The notes: generated by a model not told the origin, from the letters alone. A stretch of DNA of 64,000 nucleotides from Planctomycetaceae bacterium (GCA_027487775.1 JAIYCY010000013.1:1-64000), one strand, 5' to 3'; positions 53,685 to 63,111 are shown, counted from the stretch's first letter. Numbers and translations are program-made.

Positions 53685-53708
53685 CGACGACGACTACGAC
53701 GACGACTA
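53685..53708. repeat. Two 12-bp tandem units
   Basis: CGACGACGACTA is repeated directly at 53685-53696 and 53697-53708, with CGAC continuing beyond. Confidence 0.85.
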
Positions 53709-53817
53709 CGACTTGCCGCACCAAGGGTCACACCGCGCCGACGTGCTCAACCCCGAAAACGCCCCCGATTCACCATCGCAACCAGCACAGCCATGCCCCC
53801 GCGACGACAGCACCTCC

Positions 53818-53869
53818 CCCACCTCTACACGCGCGCTGCGCGCCTGCGTCCCCACCCGCGCAGCGCCGC
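53818..53869. repeat. Dispersed palindromic repeat, copy 2
   Basis: It matches 11079-11130 at 46 of 52 positions, with the same inverted arms (GCGCTGCGCG and CGCGCAGCGC) and a changed loop. It is followed closely by a T-run (53874-53878), so it could also end transcripts. Confidence 0.8.
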
Positions 53870-54126
53870 CGACATTTTTCTTTGCTCCAATCCCCTCCAC
53901 CGTCCACTCTCCCCCCCGCCCCGCCCCCGGCGGTGACATTCCAGCGGGCATCCAACCAGCCAGCAAGCGCCGGGTGAAAAGCAGATGACGGCCTCGGGGC
54001 CTGAGCATACGTTCCGGCAAGAGGCCCGACCGAAGAAAGAAGACCGAGATGTGAAAGCTATTGACGTCCCCGTTTTCCCCACGACGCGGGCCTACCCGAG
54101 TGGTGGCACCTGGCTTTTCCCGCAGA

Positions 54127-54780
54127 TCATCGACGACGCGTTAGCATGTAGATGGTCACCAAAGCCAACACGGCGCTCGTCGGTTCCGGAATTGCGACTG
54201 GTTGCAGCGTGATCGCATCAATATCCCACCCCGCGAAGTCAACACCCTGCGACGGCACGAGAAATACGAGCGACGTCTGAGAGGACTCTGCGGTGAACTC
54301 GACTGTGTAGCGCCGATACCAATCGTCGAACTGGTTGACGGGCAACGTTGTCAGCGCACCGTCTGAAAGTTGCAGGTGGGTCACAAGCCCACCGATGTAG
54401 ACCTGCAGGGGGCTGGTGCCCAGCGACTCTGTGTTGAACGCGTAAAAACTCAGCGCGTACCTGACTGTGGGTTGCGTTGAGAATTGCTGCCCGATCGAAT
54501 CGCCGTCGTTGAGCGTCAGATGAAAGTCACCGTCGGCTGGAACCCGCTGGAAGATACCAGAAAAGTGAGAGCGGTGTGTCAGGTACGAGGCTTCGCCGAT
54601 GAAGTCGCTTGCGTAGGTCCATCCCGAGGGCGCATCGTCCGGGATTAGGTATCGGTAACTCGCGTCGAGCGGATCGAATCCGGCATCTTCAAACGACCCG
54701 TTTACCGGAATATCCCCAGCCGCCAATTGTGCCGTCCCCAGAAGAACCATTAGTCCCGACGCTTTTAAAAAGTGTCTCAT
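54127..54780 (-). CDS. PEP-CTERM-type exported protein
   Basis: The 217-residue protein has a signal peptide (residues 1-22, GLMVLLGTAQLAAG) and the mature start NGSFEDAGFDP, resembling DUF642-like carbohydrate-binding proteins. It ends in IPEPTSAVLALV, a hydrophobic stretch and TRRR, the PEP-CTERM pattern that exosortase recognises. Its cargo is unknown. The exosortase gene is not in this window. Confidence 0.85.
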   Translation of the reverse strand: MRHFLKASGLMVLLGTAQLAAGDIPVNGSFEDAGFDPLDASYRYLIPDDAPSGWTYASDFIGEASYLTHRSHFSGIFQRVPADGDFHLTLNDGDSIGQQFSTQPTVRYALSFYAFNTESLGTSPLQVYIGGLVTHLQLSDGALTTLPVNQFDDWYRRYTVEFTAESSQTSLVFLVPSQGVDFAGWDIDAITLQPVAIPEPTSAVLALVTIYMLTRRR

Positions 54781-55011
54781 GGTTTCTACAGTTTACCCGG
54801 TTGACACGACCGTCTGCAATCATAAAGAGATCGAAACGGGGACGTAGATGAATGCCATTTACTTGGCACACAAATCCGCGCCACGAAGCGCGTTATGAAT
54901 CTTTACGCGAAGAAACGGGGACACGGTTGTAGACCCGACGTTTGAGATCAAAGATTATGACTTCAGTAGTCCTTCGAACTTGTGGTAATCTGAATCATTT
55001 TGGTGATAGTC

Positions 55012-55797
55012 ATGACATTAAAAGATCTATTAGGCTGGTCCGAGTACGAGGTCGGGCTTGAGCATTACAAAAAGAGCATCAACACAGCTCGGGCCGGCAC
55101 ATATTACCGCCCCCTAGTAATCAACAGCCTTATACATTCGCTGTGCCACTTGTCCACGTGCCACTACTTGTACGACGATATCGACAGCACGGTCGTCACC
55201 GCTTCGGAGCTGTGCGATACCGCCCAGAGTCTTTTCGAGTATCCGTACACAGAAGAAAGCTTGGCCAAGTTTCGCGCCGGCACGCACGGGATCGATTGGA
55301 TGGACCCATTCATCTACGCCTGCCAATGGGGGGCGGCGCTAGGCCGATGGGAGCATCTTAGCGCCATAGCCTCCGGTGTACTTGTAGGTTTGGAATACCG
55401 TCGGCTCGACTCGTTTTACTCCCCCGCGGAGCGAGAACTCTTTCTCGCTATCGCGCGTCTGCTGCAGGGTGCCAGCTTTTCTGAAGTGGTGGAGTCCTTG
55501 ACACCAATCGCCAAAGAGCGTCAGAAGCGCGTAGCGAGCGTTGCCCGCTTCCTGCTGTGCATCGGCACCCAAGACGCCGCCGGATGCACCGATGCTCTCA
55601 AGGAGCACTGTAAGGTGCATCGCGCATCCTCACGGTTCCGCGAACGCGACATTACATATGCGGTGTCTGGGATTGGAACCTTCATGTTTCACTTCGCGAT
55701 GAAATGCGGTGTGCCTCTGACGCTAGATGAAACGGCGGGACTGCTCATTGTCCGTCTACCGGCGTCGTCTCGGGAGATGGAACGGGGACGTAAGTGA
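55012..55797 (+). CDS. Hypothetical protein, Imm49-like
   Basis: The 261-residue protein is helical, with repeat-like pieces CQWGAALGRWEHLSAIASGV, LFLAIARLLQGASFSEVVES and ITYAVSGIGTFMFHFAMKCG. This layout recalls the Imm49 immunity family of contact-dependent toxin systems; the likeness is by eye. No toxin gene is beside it. The DNA is less GC-rich than its neighbours, with codons TTA and ATA near the start. ATG 55012 has GGTGA 5 nt upstream. Its last codons and stop lie inside the bounding repeat (GAGATGGAACGGGGACG), so the C-terminus was probably fixed by that insertion. Confidence 0.65.
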   Translation: MTLKDLLGWSEYEVGLEHYKKSINTARAGTYYRPLVINSLIHSLCHLSTCHYLYDDIDSTVVTASELCDTAQSLFEYPYTEESLAKFRAGTHGIDWMDPFIYACQWGAALGRWEHLSAIASGVLVGLEYRRLDSFYSPAERELFLAIARLLQGASFSEVVESLTPIAKERQKRVASVARFLLCIGTQDAAGCTDALKEHCKVHRASSRFRERDITYAVSGIGTFMFHFAMKCGVPLTLDETAGLLIVRLPASSREMERGRK

Positions 55798-55990
55798 ATG
55801 CAACCGTCAATACTACTTACGTCTGGGTCTGTTGCGACCCTTGATTGTCGGTCCATTTCGGTAGGTCGGTGCTCACAGGAAGCCCGGTGCTATTGGATGC
55901 CGGAACGTGGTCCGACAAGGGCCTGAACAGGGCAACCGGGCGAAACTCGAGGGTCGCAACAGAGCCCTTACATCCCCGTTTCCATTTCCC
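55772..55990. repeat. Large imperfect palindrome (REP/MITE-like)
   Basis: The outer arms 55772-55794 and 55967-55990 match with about two mismatches and one gap. The inner arms 55825-55844 and 55947-55967 match with one mismatch and one gap. Between the left arms, 55787-55795 (GACGTAAGT) is also inverted at 55815-55823. The whole can fold into a stem of about 40 bp. Confidence 0.8.
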
Positions 55991-56124
55991 TCGTCCCATC
56001 CTGACTGAGCCGAAACGGTGAGGAACGCAACGGCGGCGGAGCCGGATGTTCGGGGGGTTGCTGATGCTGTGATTTGGGTATGGCGTGGGGGATTCGCGTG
56101 TGCGGTTGTGTTCGGACGATTCGG

Positions 56125-56850
56125 TCATGGGACGACTGTGGTTCCGACGGTTTCGCCGAGGCAGACGCGTTTGATGACTTGGGGTTCGTTCATGTCGAAG
56201 ATGACGACGGCGAGTCGTTGTTCGCGGCAGAGTGCGAAGGCGGTCATATCCATGACTTTGAGGCGGTCTTTGAGGACGCGATCGTAGGTGACGACGGGGA
56301 GGAATTCTGCGGACGGGTCTTTTTTGGGGTCGGCGGAGTAGATGCCGCGGACTTTGGTGGCTTTGAGGAGGACGTCGGCGTTCATTTCTGCGGCGCGTTG
56401 TGCGGCGCAGGTGTCGGTGGTGAAGTAGGGATTTCCGGTGCCGGCGGCGAGGATGACGACGCGATTTTTCTCCAGGTGTCGGATGGCGCGACGGCGGATG
56501 AAGGGTTCGCAGACGGGATTGATGGGGATGGCGGAGCAGACGCGTGTGGGTTGCCCGAGTTTTTCGAGCATTTCCTGGAGTGCCATGGCATTGAGGACGG
56601 TGCCGAGCATGCCCATGTAGTCGGCGGTGGCGCGTGGGATGTGTCCCTGTTCGCTGAAGGTTGCGCCGCGTATGAAGTTTCCTCCGCCGACGACGACGGC
56701 GAGTTGAACGCCGAGTTGTGCGACTTCGACGCACATGGCGCCGATCCGCTCCATTTCGGCGGAGTCGATTCCGGATCCTCCTTCTCCGCTGAAGGCCTCG
56801 CCCGAGATTTTGAGCAGCACACGATGATACTTCAGCGACGGATCTGACAT
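56125..56850 (-). CDS. pyrH: UMP kinase PyrH
   Basis: PyrH phosphorylates UMP to UDP with ATP and is a hexameric amino-acid-kinase-fold enzyme, controlled by GTP and UTP. The 241-residue protein has VLLKISGEAFSG near the start, VVVGGGNFIRG, GTGNPYFTTDT (substrate site) and ILLKATKVRGIYSADPKKDP (as VLLKATKVRGIY). ATG 56850 (MSDPSLKY) is chosen over the longer in-frame start at 56871. It is not next to tsf or frr in this window. Confidence 0.95.
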   Translation of the reverse strand: MSDPSLKYHRVLLKISGEAFSGEGGSGIDSAEMERIGAMCVEVAQLGVQLAVVVGGGNFIRGATFSEQGHIPRATADYMGMLGTVLNAMALQEMLEKLGQPTRVCSAIPINPVCEPFIRRRAIRHLEKNRVVILAAGTGNPYFTTDTCAAQRAAEMNADVLLKATKVRGIYSADPKKDPSAEFLPVVTYDRVLKDRLKVMDMTAFALCREQRLAVVIFDMNEPQVIKRVCLGETVGTTVVP

Positions 56851-56951
56851 GCGACAAACTATACCGTACAAATGCCGAGACGCGACGCATCGGCGTGACT
56901 AAGATCGCCCGCCCGGTGGCACTGGAATGGGCCAGCCCCGGGGATTGAGCC

Positions 56952-57623
56952 ATGAAACGCAATACTCGAATCATCGTGATGTTTTTATGGGTCGTGGCGG
57001 CTGCGTTGATTGCCGGCTTGGTGGCCATGCGGCACGCGCGTAGCAACGTTGCGAGGATGCAGCCTCCGCCGATGAAGCTTGAGCCTGGGCAGGTGGTCGA
57101 GGTGGACGAGTCCGGGGCGCCGGTTCCCAAGGGGGTTTTGCCGGTGCTTTATGACGCGCCGCACTTCACGTTGACCGACGCGTCAGGCAAGCCGTTTGAC
57201 ACGCAGTCATTGAAGGGGCAGATCTGGCTCGCACGGTTTTTCTTCAGCGAATGTCCGGGCATTTGCCCGATGGCCACTCAAGCACTGTCCAAGCTCCAGC
57301 GAACGGTGACATCGCCTGACGTGAGGTTTGTCAGCTTTACGGTCGATCCGCTCAACGACACACCCGAAAAGCTGGCCGGCTATATGGAGCATTGGCGTAT
57401 CGATTCGACGCGGAACATTTTTCTGACGGGCACACCCGATCAGATGCGCGCGGTTCCGCTGGCGTTTCGCTATGCGGAGGTCATTCAGCCCGCCGACCAC
57501 ACCGGGCAGATCATCCTCATTGATCGTGCCGGTCGTGTTCGCGGACTGTATGAATCCAACGATGACGCCGACATGACCCGACTCGCCACCGACACCCAGC
57601 GACTTCTCAATTCCACGAATTAA
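56952..57623 (+). CDS. SCO1/SenC-family copper chaperone
   Basis: SCO1 proteins deliver copper to the CuA centre of cytochrome oxidase. The 223-residue protein has an N-terminal membrane anchor (residues 7-25), then a thioredoxin fold with the copper-binding Cys pair in CPGIC (Cys101 and Cys105) and the distal His in ADHTGQIILID (about residue 189). The DUF420 gene 50 bp downstream is often found with oxidase assembly genes and supports the role. Confidence 0.92.
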   Translation: MKRNTRIIVMFLWVVAAALIAGLVAMRHARSNVARMQPPPMKLEPGQVVEVDESGAPVPKGVLPVLYDAPHFTLTDASGKPFDTQSLKGQIWLARFFFSECPGICPMATQALSKLQRTVTSPDVRFVSFTVDPLNDTPEKLAGYMEHWRIDSTRNIFLTGTPDQMRAVPLAFRYAEVIQPADHTGQIILIDRAGRVRGLYESNDDADMTRLATDTQRLLNSTN

Positions 57624-57673
57624 CGATTGACAGCCGTCAACTGGCAACTCACACCATCAGCCCAACTCTTGCC

Positions 57674-58147
57674 ATGTCTCCTGAAACACTGCCTGCCGTC
57701 AATGCTGTTCTGAACGGGATCGCGACTGTCCTGCTCACGGTCGGATTCGTGTTTGCGAGGAAGAAGATGCACCGCGCGCACGGCTACACGATGGCGAGTG
57801 CGTTGGTGGTGTCGGCGGTGTTTTTGGTTTCGTACCTGACGCACAAGGCGATGTTCAAGGATCGCGCGATCAACGAGTTTTATCCTGACATCCCGGAGGC
57901 TTGGAAGTACATCTATTGGTTTGTGATTTTGTTGCCGCACGTATTGCTGGCGATCGCGATGCTGCCGTTTATTCTCAAGGGCGTTTGGCACGCCTACAAG
58001 CGTGAATGGGCGAAGCACCGTGCGGTGCAGAAGTATGTGATTTGGGTGTGGCTTTATGTGAGCGTGACGGGGGTTCTGGTGTATTGGTTGCTGTACCAGT
58101 ACTTCCCGAAACTGCAGGCCGAAGCGGTTGCGATGACCGGGGCGTGA
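57674..58147 (+). CDS. DUF420 membrane protein, oxidase-assembly associated
   Basis: The 157-residue protein has four membrane segments and conserved His in RKKMHRAHGYTM, THKAMF and LLPHVLLA, as in DUF420/CtaM-type proteins associated with haem-copper oxidase assembly. It follows the SCO1 gene after 50 bp, so one operon is likely. The biochemical role is not established. Confidence 0.85.
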   Translation: MSPETLPAVNAVLNGIATVLLTVGFVFARKKMHRAHGYTMASALVVSAVFLVSYLTHKAMFKDRAINEFYPDIPEAWKYIYWFVILLPHVLLAIAMLPFILKGVWHAYKREWAKHRAVQKYVIWVWLYVSVTGVLVYWLLYQYFPKLQAEAVAMTGA

Positions 58148-58149
58148 GA

Positions 58150-60768
58150 TCAGGCTGCCATGCGTCCTGCGGATGCAGCGCTGGCATGTTGTTGTATCAG
58201 GGCGATGAGCGGCTGGATTTGGACCGGTTTGGCAGCGTAGTCAGTGCATCCGGCTTCGATGCAGCGACGCCGATCCTCGGCCATCGCGTTGGCGGTGATG
58301 GCGATGATGGGTTTGTCGAATCCGTGTTGCCGGAGTTGGCGTGCGGTGTCATAGCCGTCGAGTTCGGGCATTTGCATATCCAGAAGCACGAGGTCGGGCT
58401 GTTGAGCATCGGAGTTGGGGCTGAGGAGTCGATCGAGGGCCTCGCGCCCGTTGGTTGCTTCGCTCGTTTTGATTCCGTGGCGGGTGAGGATGGCGCTCAG
58501 CAGGAGGCGATTGTCTTCGGTGTCGTCGACGATCATGACGTTCAGGTGTGCAACCGAGCGAAGATCAGCTTCTGCGGGCGCGGCGGATTGAGTTTTGACT
58601 TTGGATGCTGCCGTGGTTGGGCGAGTTGACGAATCGGCGTGGGCAGGATGACCGGAATGCGTTTGTGGAGATCGGGCGGATTTAGGGGTGTTGATATCAC
58701 GAGCGCGAGTTTGAGCGGTTGGGACGGTTCTTGGGATGGGTAGGGTGAGGGTGAATTTGCTTCCGGAGCTGACCGCCGTCGTGACCGTGAGATCACCGCC
58801 GAGGAGACGCGCGAGTCGTCGGCTGATGTTCAGACCGAGGCCCGCCCCACCGTGTCGGCGTGCGCTGGAATCATCGACCTGAGTGAATGGTTCGAAGAGT
58901 TTGCCCACCTGAGAGGGATCGATACCGATACCGTTATCGATGCACTCGACGACGAGCCTTTGAGGTTCGGCCGTCGTTGCCGAGACGCGGAACTCGACGC
59001 TTCCGCCTTCGGGCGTGAATTTCACAGCGTTGCTGGCGAGATTCGTGAGGATTTGGCGGAATCGTGTGGGATCGGTCGAGATGGAATCGGGTAGTCCTTC
59101 TTGATGAGCGAGCTTCAGTCGAATCCGTTTTTGACGGGCTGGTGTTTGAAAGAGTTCGACGACATCGCGGACGATGTTGATCGGATCGACGTTTGAGAGG
59201 TCGACATCGACTTTGCCTGACTCGATTTTCGAGATGTCGATGATATCGCTGATGACCGAGAGGAGGTGGTCGCCGTTCTTCCGAACGACGGCGGCGTATT
59301 TGCGTACGATTTGTGGATCGTCAGCCGAAGCTGTGATGAGGTCGGTGAATCCGAGCATGGCGCCGAGGGGAGTTCGGATTTCGTGGCTCATGTTCGCGAG
59401 GAATCTGCTTTTGGCCAGATTGGCGGATTCTGCGACGTCTTTGGCGTGTTCGAGTTGTTGGTTGAGGATGTGACTTGCGGTGATGTCGGAGAAGCTGAAG
59501 ACAGCGGAATGGAAGGCTCCGTCGGGGGAGAAGATGGGATCTCCGTTGATGGAGAGGATGACGCGTGAGCCGTCGGGTCTGCGGATGACATGGACGAAGT
59601 CGCGGACGCTTTTTCCTGTGGTTTTGACGATGACGAAGGGCATTTCTTCGTCAGGCAGAGGCGATCCGTCGATTCGTTCGTGCTGGAGCTGCGGCGCGTT
59701 GTAGGCGATGCCTTCGACGTGTTCGAGGCCCATGATGTCTCGTGCCGCGCGATTCGCGAGGATGATTTGACCGTCGGCGGCGCATTCGCAGATGGCGTTT
59801 GCGCTGGCTTCCATGACGGCTTCGAATCGGTCGCGTTGTGCTTTGAGTTCTCGGTTTTGGGAGACCCGGGCGGTCACATCGCTGGCGACCTTGGCAAATC
59901 CGATGAGGACGCCGTCGTGATCGCGGATGGCGGCGATACTGACTTCGGCCCAGAAGGTTGATCCGTCGCGTCGTGCGCGTCGTCCGGTGTTTCGATAGAC
60001 CCCATACTCGGCCGCGACGTCAAGCGCCGCTTTGGCGACATCACCATTTTCGACAGGGTGGAGTATCGAGATGTGCTTGCCGATCACTTCGAAAGGTTCA
60101 TACCCGTACACGCGTTCCATCGCAGGTGACCAGTTCATGATGCACCCGTTCGGATCGAGCATCAGGATGATGTGATCGGGAACAGAGGCCACGAGCCGGT
60201 CGAATTGCAGTTCGCTCGCTTGCAGATCCCGCTCGGCGTCGATCGATCGTTCAATGGCATCGCGTAGCTGACGATTCACGCGGCGTAACTCGATTTGGTC
60301 TGCGACCTGACGACTGATCGTTTGCAACGATTCGATCTGCTCGGGCGCCAATACACGGGGCTCTCGATCGATGACACACAGCGTACCCAGCGCATGACCA
60401 TGCCGATCCAGCAGCGAAGCACCGGCATAGAATCGGATTTCAGGCTCGCCGGTCACGAGCGGGTTATCGAAGAATCGTTCATCGCGGGTCGCATCCTCAA
60501 CCACCAGACACGATTCCGGCTCGTTGATGGCATGGGCGCAAAAGCTCACGTCCCTAGGGGTTTCGGTGACGTCCAGTCCGACATGACTTTTGAGAAACTG
60601 GCGTTCTTCGTCCACGATTGAAATCAGCGCGATGGGCATGCCCAGCACGTGCGCTGCGAGCCTTGCCAGATCATCGAAGGCCGGCTCAGGGGGCGTATCC
60701 AGAAGTCCGCTTGCGCGGGCGGCATTGATGCGAGCTTGTTCGTTGATCGGAGTGGGTGGCAGTTTCAT
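58150..60768 (-). CDS. Hybrid histidine kinase, GAF-PAS-PAS-HisKA-HATPase-REC
   Basis: The 872-residue protein has a GAF domain (residues 20-155), two PAS domains (about 190-310 and 320-430, the first with FDRLVASVPDHIILMLDPNG), HisKA with phospho-His in FLANMSHEIRTPLGAM near residue 467, HATPase_c with ECIDNGIGIDP and GAGLGLNISRRL, a Ser/Thr/Pro linker and a C-terminal receiver with VDDTEDNR and the Asp in LLDMQMPELDG. No membrane segment is present, so it is a cytoplasmic sensor. The ATG at 60768 has AGG 8 nt upstream; an in-frame ATG at 60795 repeats the same ATGAAACTGCC sequence. It is divergent from leuC. Confidence 0.93.
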   Translation of the reverse strand: MKLPPTPINEQARINAARASGLLDTPPEPAFDDLARLAAHVLGMPIALISIVDEERQFLKSHVGLDVTETPRDVSFCAHAINEPESCLVVEDATRDERFFDNPLVTGEPEIRFYAGASLLDRHGHALGTLCVIDREPRVLAPEQIESLQTISRQVADQIELRRVNRQLRDAIERSIDAERDLQASELQFDRLVASVPDHIILMLDPNGCIMNWSPAMERVYGYEPFEVIGKHISILHPVENGDVAKAALDVAAEYGVYRNTGRRARRDGSTFWAEVSIAAIRDHDGVLIGFAKVASDVTARVSQNRELKAQRDRFEAVMEASANAICECAADGQIILANRAARDIMGLEHVEGIAYNAPQLQHERIDGSPLPDEEMPFVIVKTTGKSVRDFVHVIRRPDGSRVILSINGDPIFSPDGAFHSAVFSFSDITASHILNQQLEHAKDVAESANLAKSRFLANMSHEIRTPLGAMLGFTDLITASADDPQIVRKYAAVVRKNGDHLLSVISDIIDISKIESGKVDVDLSNVDPINIVRDVVELFQTPARQKRIRLKLAHQEGLPDSISTDPTRFRQILTNLASNAVKFTPEGGSVEFRVSATTAEPQRLVVECIDNGIGIDPSQVGKLFEPFTQVDDSSARRHGGAGLGLNISRRLARLLGGDLTVTTAVSSGSKFTLTLPIPRTVPTAQTRARDINTPKSARSPQTHSGHPAHADSSTRPTTAASKVKTQSAAPAEADLRSVAHLNVMIVDDTEDNRLLLSAILTRHGIKTSEATNGREALDRLLSPNSDAQQPDLVLLDMQMPELDGYDTARQLRQHGFDKPIIAITANAMAEDRRRCIEAGCTDYAAKPVQIQPLIALIQQHASAASAGRMAA

Positions 60769-60982
60769 GAATCGACCTGCAATTGGCAGTTTCATCGGAC
60801 CCGGCAGGCTGAATCACGGATTCATCGAGCCCGTGAGCCTGTGTTGTGGTATCGACCCGCCCCGCCCCCTACTTGATCGACCGCCCCAAAATTGAAACTC
60901 GGGGTTCCAATAAATCTGTTTCATACCAGCCCGGAATGAGCTATACCCTTCTGCTCGTAGGCAACACCCATAGGAGTTCACG

Positions 60983-62389
60983 ATGCCCGGCATGACCATC
61001 ACCGAAAAGATCCTCGCCAAGAAGTCCGGTCGCTCTCACGTGCGGCCGGGCGATAACGTTTGGGTCAACGTCGATGTCCTGATGACACACGACGTGTGCG
61101 GGCCGGGCACGATCGGAATCTTCCATGAAGAATTCGGCAAAGAGGCCAAAGTCTGGGACCGCGACCGCGTCGTGGTCATCCCCGATCACTACATTTTCAC
61201 CGCCGACGGGAAGTGCCATCGCAACGTTCAAATTCTTCGTGACTTCGTGAAGGCGCAAGGGCTGAAGTATTACTACGATCCTGATTTCATCACCGGCGAA
61301 CCCGGATTTCCCAATCCCTACAAAGACCCCACCAAGACCAGCTACAAGGGCGTTTGCCACAAGGCACTTCCCGAAGAAGGCCACGTCAGGCCCGGCGAGA
61401 TCCTCCTGGGCACCGACTCCCACACCTGCACCGCGGGCGCGTTCGGACAATTCGCCACCGGCGTGGGGAACACCGATGCAGCCTTCACGCTCGGCACGGG
61501 CAAAACCTGGCTCAAAGTGCCCGCCACCATGAAGTTCAAATTCCACGGCGAAATCCCCGCCTACCTCACCGCCAAAGATCTGATCCTCGCGGTCATCGGG
61601 CAGATCGGCGTCGATGGCGCGACCTACCGCTCGATGTATTTCACCGGCGACGGTATCGGTTCGCTCACCCTCGAAGACCGCATGACGCTGACGAACATGG
61701 CCATCGAGGCCGGCGGAAAGAATGGCGTGTGTGATGTCGATGACAAGACGCTCGCCTATGTCCGCAATCGTTCCAACGTCCCCACCTGGGACATCGTCGA
61801 AGAAGACGCAAACGCGGAGTATCACAGCACCTTCGAGTGGGATCTGTCCACCATGGAGCCGATGGTCGCCAAGCCGCATTCGCCCGACAACAAGGACCTC
61901 GCCCGCAACTGCCGTCACGTCAAACTCGATCAGGCCTATCTCGGTAGCTGCACCGGCGGAAAGATCACCGACATGATCTTTGCCGCCAACATCCTCAAAG
62001 GTCAGAAGGTCAAGATCAAGACGTGGGTGGTCCCCGGCTCAACCGAAGTGCACGCCGACATGAAGCGATTGAACCTGCGTGGCGTGCCCAAGGACAGCAA
62101 CGAAAAGAGCATCGAGGATGTTCTGGCCGATGCCGGCTGCGACATCGCCCCGTCCGGCTGCGGCGCGTGCCTCGGCGGTCCGCCTGACACGATGGGCCGG
62201 CTCAACAGCCCGATCACGTGCATCAGCAGCACGAACCGCAACTTCCCCGGCCGCATGGGTGACAAACGCGCCGGCGTCTACCTCGCCTCGCCGCTGACTG
62301 TCGCCGCCAGCGCCCTGACCGGCTACGTCACCGATCCGCGCGAATACGTCACGCACAAGATCGAAACCGGCACCGCCGGCGTGGTGTGA
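60983..62389 (+). CDS. leuC: 3-isopropylmalate dehydratase large subunit
   Basis: LeuC with LeuD isomerises 2- to 3-isopropylmalate in leucine synthesis, with a 4Fe-4S cluster. The 468-residue protein has the aconitase-type motifs GTDSHTCTAGAFGQFATGVG near residue 150, the cluster Cys in YLGSCTGGKITD and in PSGCGACLGG near residue 390. leuD is not adjacent. The next gene is an FRG-domain gene that overlaps the stop by one base. Homoaconitase or another aconitase-type hydratase is possible, but the length and motifs fit LeuC. Confidence 0.9.
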   Translation: MPGMTITEKILAKKSGRSHVRPGDNVWVNVDVLMTHDVCGPGTIGIFHEEFGKEAKVWDRDRVVVIPDHYIFTADGKCHRNVQILRDFVKAQGLKYYYDPDFITGEPGFPNPYKDPTKTSYKGVCHKALPEEGHVRPGEILLGTDSHTCTAGAFGQFATGVGNTDAAFTLGTGKTWLKVPATMKFKFHGEIPAYLTAKDLILAVIGQIGVDGATYRSMYFTGDGIGSLTLEDRMTLTNMAIEAGGKNGVCDVDDKTLAYVRNRSNVPTWDIVEEDANAEYHSTFEWDLSTMEPMVAKPHSPDNKDLARNCRHVKLDQAYLGSCTGGKITDMIFAANILKGQKVKIKTWVVPGSTEVHADMKRLNLRGVPKDSNEKSIEDVLADAGCDIAPSGCGACLGGPPDTMGRLNSPITCISSTNRNFPGRMGDKRAGVYLASPLTVAASALTGYVTDPREYVTHKIETGTAGVV

Positions 62390-63111
62390 TGATGAATGAC
62401 ACGCCCCAAGAAATTCCTTGGTCAGAGTTTCGCGAGTCGCTCCTTGGGTACGCAAGCACTCCGGTTACCCGGCGCGAGCAGATCATTTTCAGAGGCCAAC
62501 ATCGGTCGAGCCTGAATCTGACTACGACGTTAGATCGGGCGTTCAGTTTCAAAGGCGACATACGCCTTCGAGATGAGACCTCATCGCGTTTGCTGAACGA
62601 GTTCGTCCGAGAGGCAATGATGGTGACCAACGCACGTTTACCCGAAGGCATCCCGCTTGAGCTTCTCGCTCGGCACCACGGTCTTCCCTCCTCATTGATG
62701 GACTGGACGACCTCACCATACATCGCAGCCTACTTCGCGCTCGAGCAAGCCGACACCACCGGACCGGCCGCCGTCTGGTGGCTCGATCGCGCCAACAACG
62801 ACATCGCTAAACTTCTGGAACGCGGTCGGATCGAATTCTACGACTCTCCTACAGATCTGCTTTTCAATCGCCGGGCCATTCATCAGCGCGGCGTCTTTGT
62901 AAAGGCACAATTCGACACGCAATACCAACCGATGGAGTCGGAACTTGGGGAAGCTATCGGGAAGTTCATCCTCCGCACCGACGACCGCGACAAAGCCTTG
63001 GCTGACCTTGATGAGATGACGATCAATTCAACAACACTGTTCGATGATTTTTCTGCTGCCGCTCGGACCGCAGTTGCTAGAATCAGGGACAACGCCGGAG
63101 TTCGCCCATGA
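62389..63111 (+). CDS. FRG-domain protein
   Basis: The 240-residue protein has IIFRGQHRSS (about residues 33-42) and LLARHHGLPSSLMDWTTSPY with YIAAYFALEQAD (about residues 89-120), the hallmark of the FRG domain. The domain's activity is not well established; it occurs in phage- and plasmid-linked genes and in defence-like contexts. The ATG at 62389 overlaps the leuC stop by one base, and the next small gene overlaps its stop by four bases (ATGA). The three genes may be co-transcribed although their functions are unrelated. Confidence 0.85.
   Translation: MMNDTPQEIPWSEFRESLLGYASTPVTRREQIIFRGQHRSSLNLTTTLDRAFSFKGDIRLRDETSSRLLNEFVREAMMVTNARLPEGIPLELLARHHGLPSSLMDWTTSPYIAAYFALEQADTTGPAAVWWLDRANNDIAKLLERGRIEFYDSPTDLLFNRRAIHQRGVFVKAQFDTQYQPMESELGEAIGKFILRTDDRDKALADLDEMTINSTTLFDDFSAAARTAVARIRDNAGVRP

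Larger units (their letters stand above)
53149..54126. other. 978-bp gene-free region with repeats
   Basis: No gene is convincing on either strand. A 21-bp triple, a 12-bp double and the second copy of the 52-bp dispersed palindrome are listed below. Open frames here owe their length to the repeats and GC content. Confidence 0.55.
54833..55992. mobile_element. Probable REP/MITE-bounded islet with one cargo gene
   Basis: GAAACGGGGACG occurs at 54833 and, changed after GAAACGGGGAC, at 54912. A near copy, GGAACGGGGACGTAAG, lies at 55779, and its inverted form is at 55967-55990. The first copy continues GTAGATGAATGCCATTTACTT, a pattern met near REP-associated transposases. One lower-GC gene lies between these copies. 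No transposase is present, and no target-site duplication was identified, so the exact ends are uncertain. Confidence 0.5.

Noticed and set aside
54833..55992. Complete insertion sequence
   Set aside because: No transposase is encoded and no target-site duplication could be identified; it is kept only as a REP/MITE-like islet.
55817..57130. Leftward open frame spanning the pyrH and sco1 region
   Set aside because: It is in another frame of pyrH and antisense to sco1; both have complete family motifs. The apparent length comes from Arg/His/Thr-rich shadow translation.
60941..61918. Leftward open frame opposite leuC
   Set aside because: It is antisense to conserved LeuC cluster and substrate motifs and has no recognisable domain.
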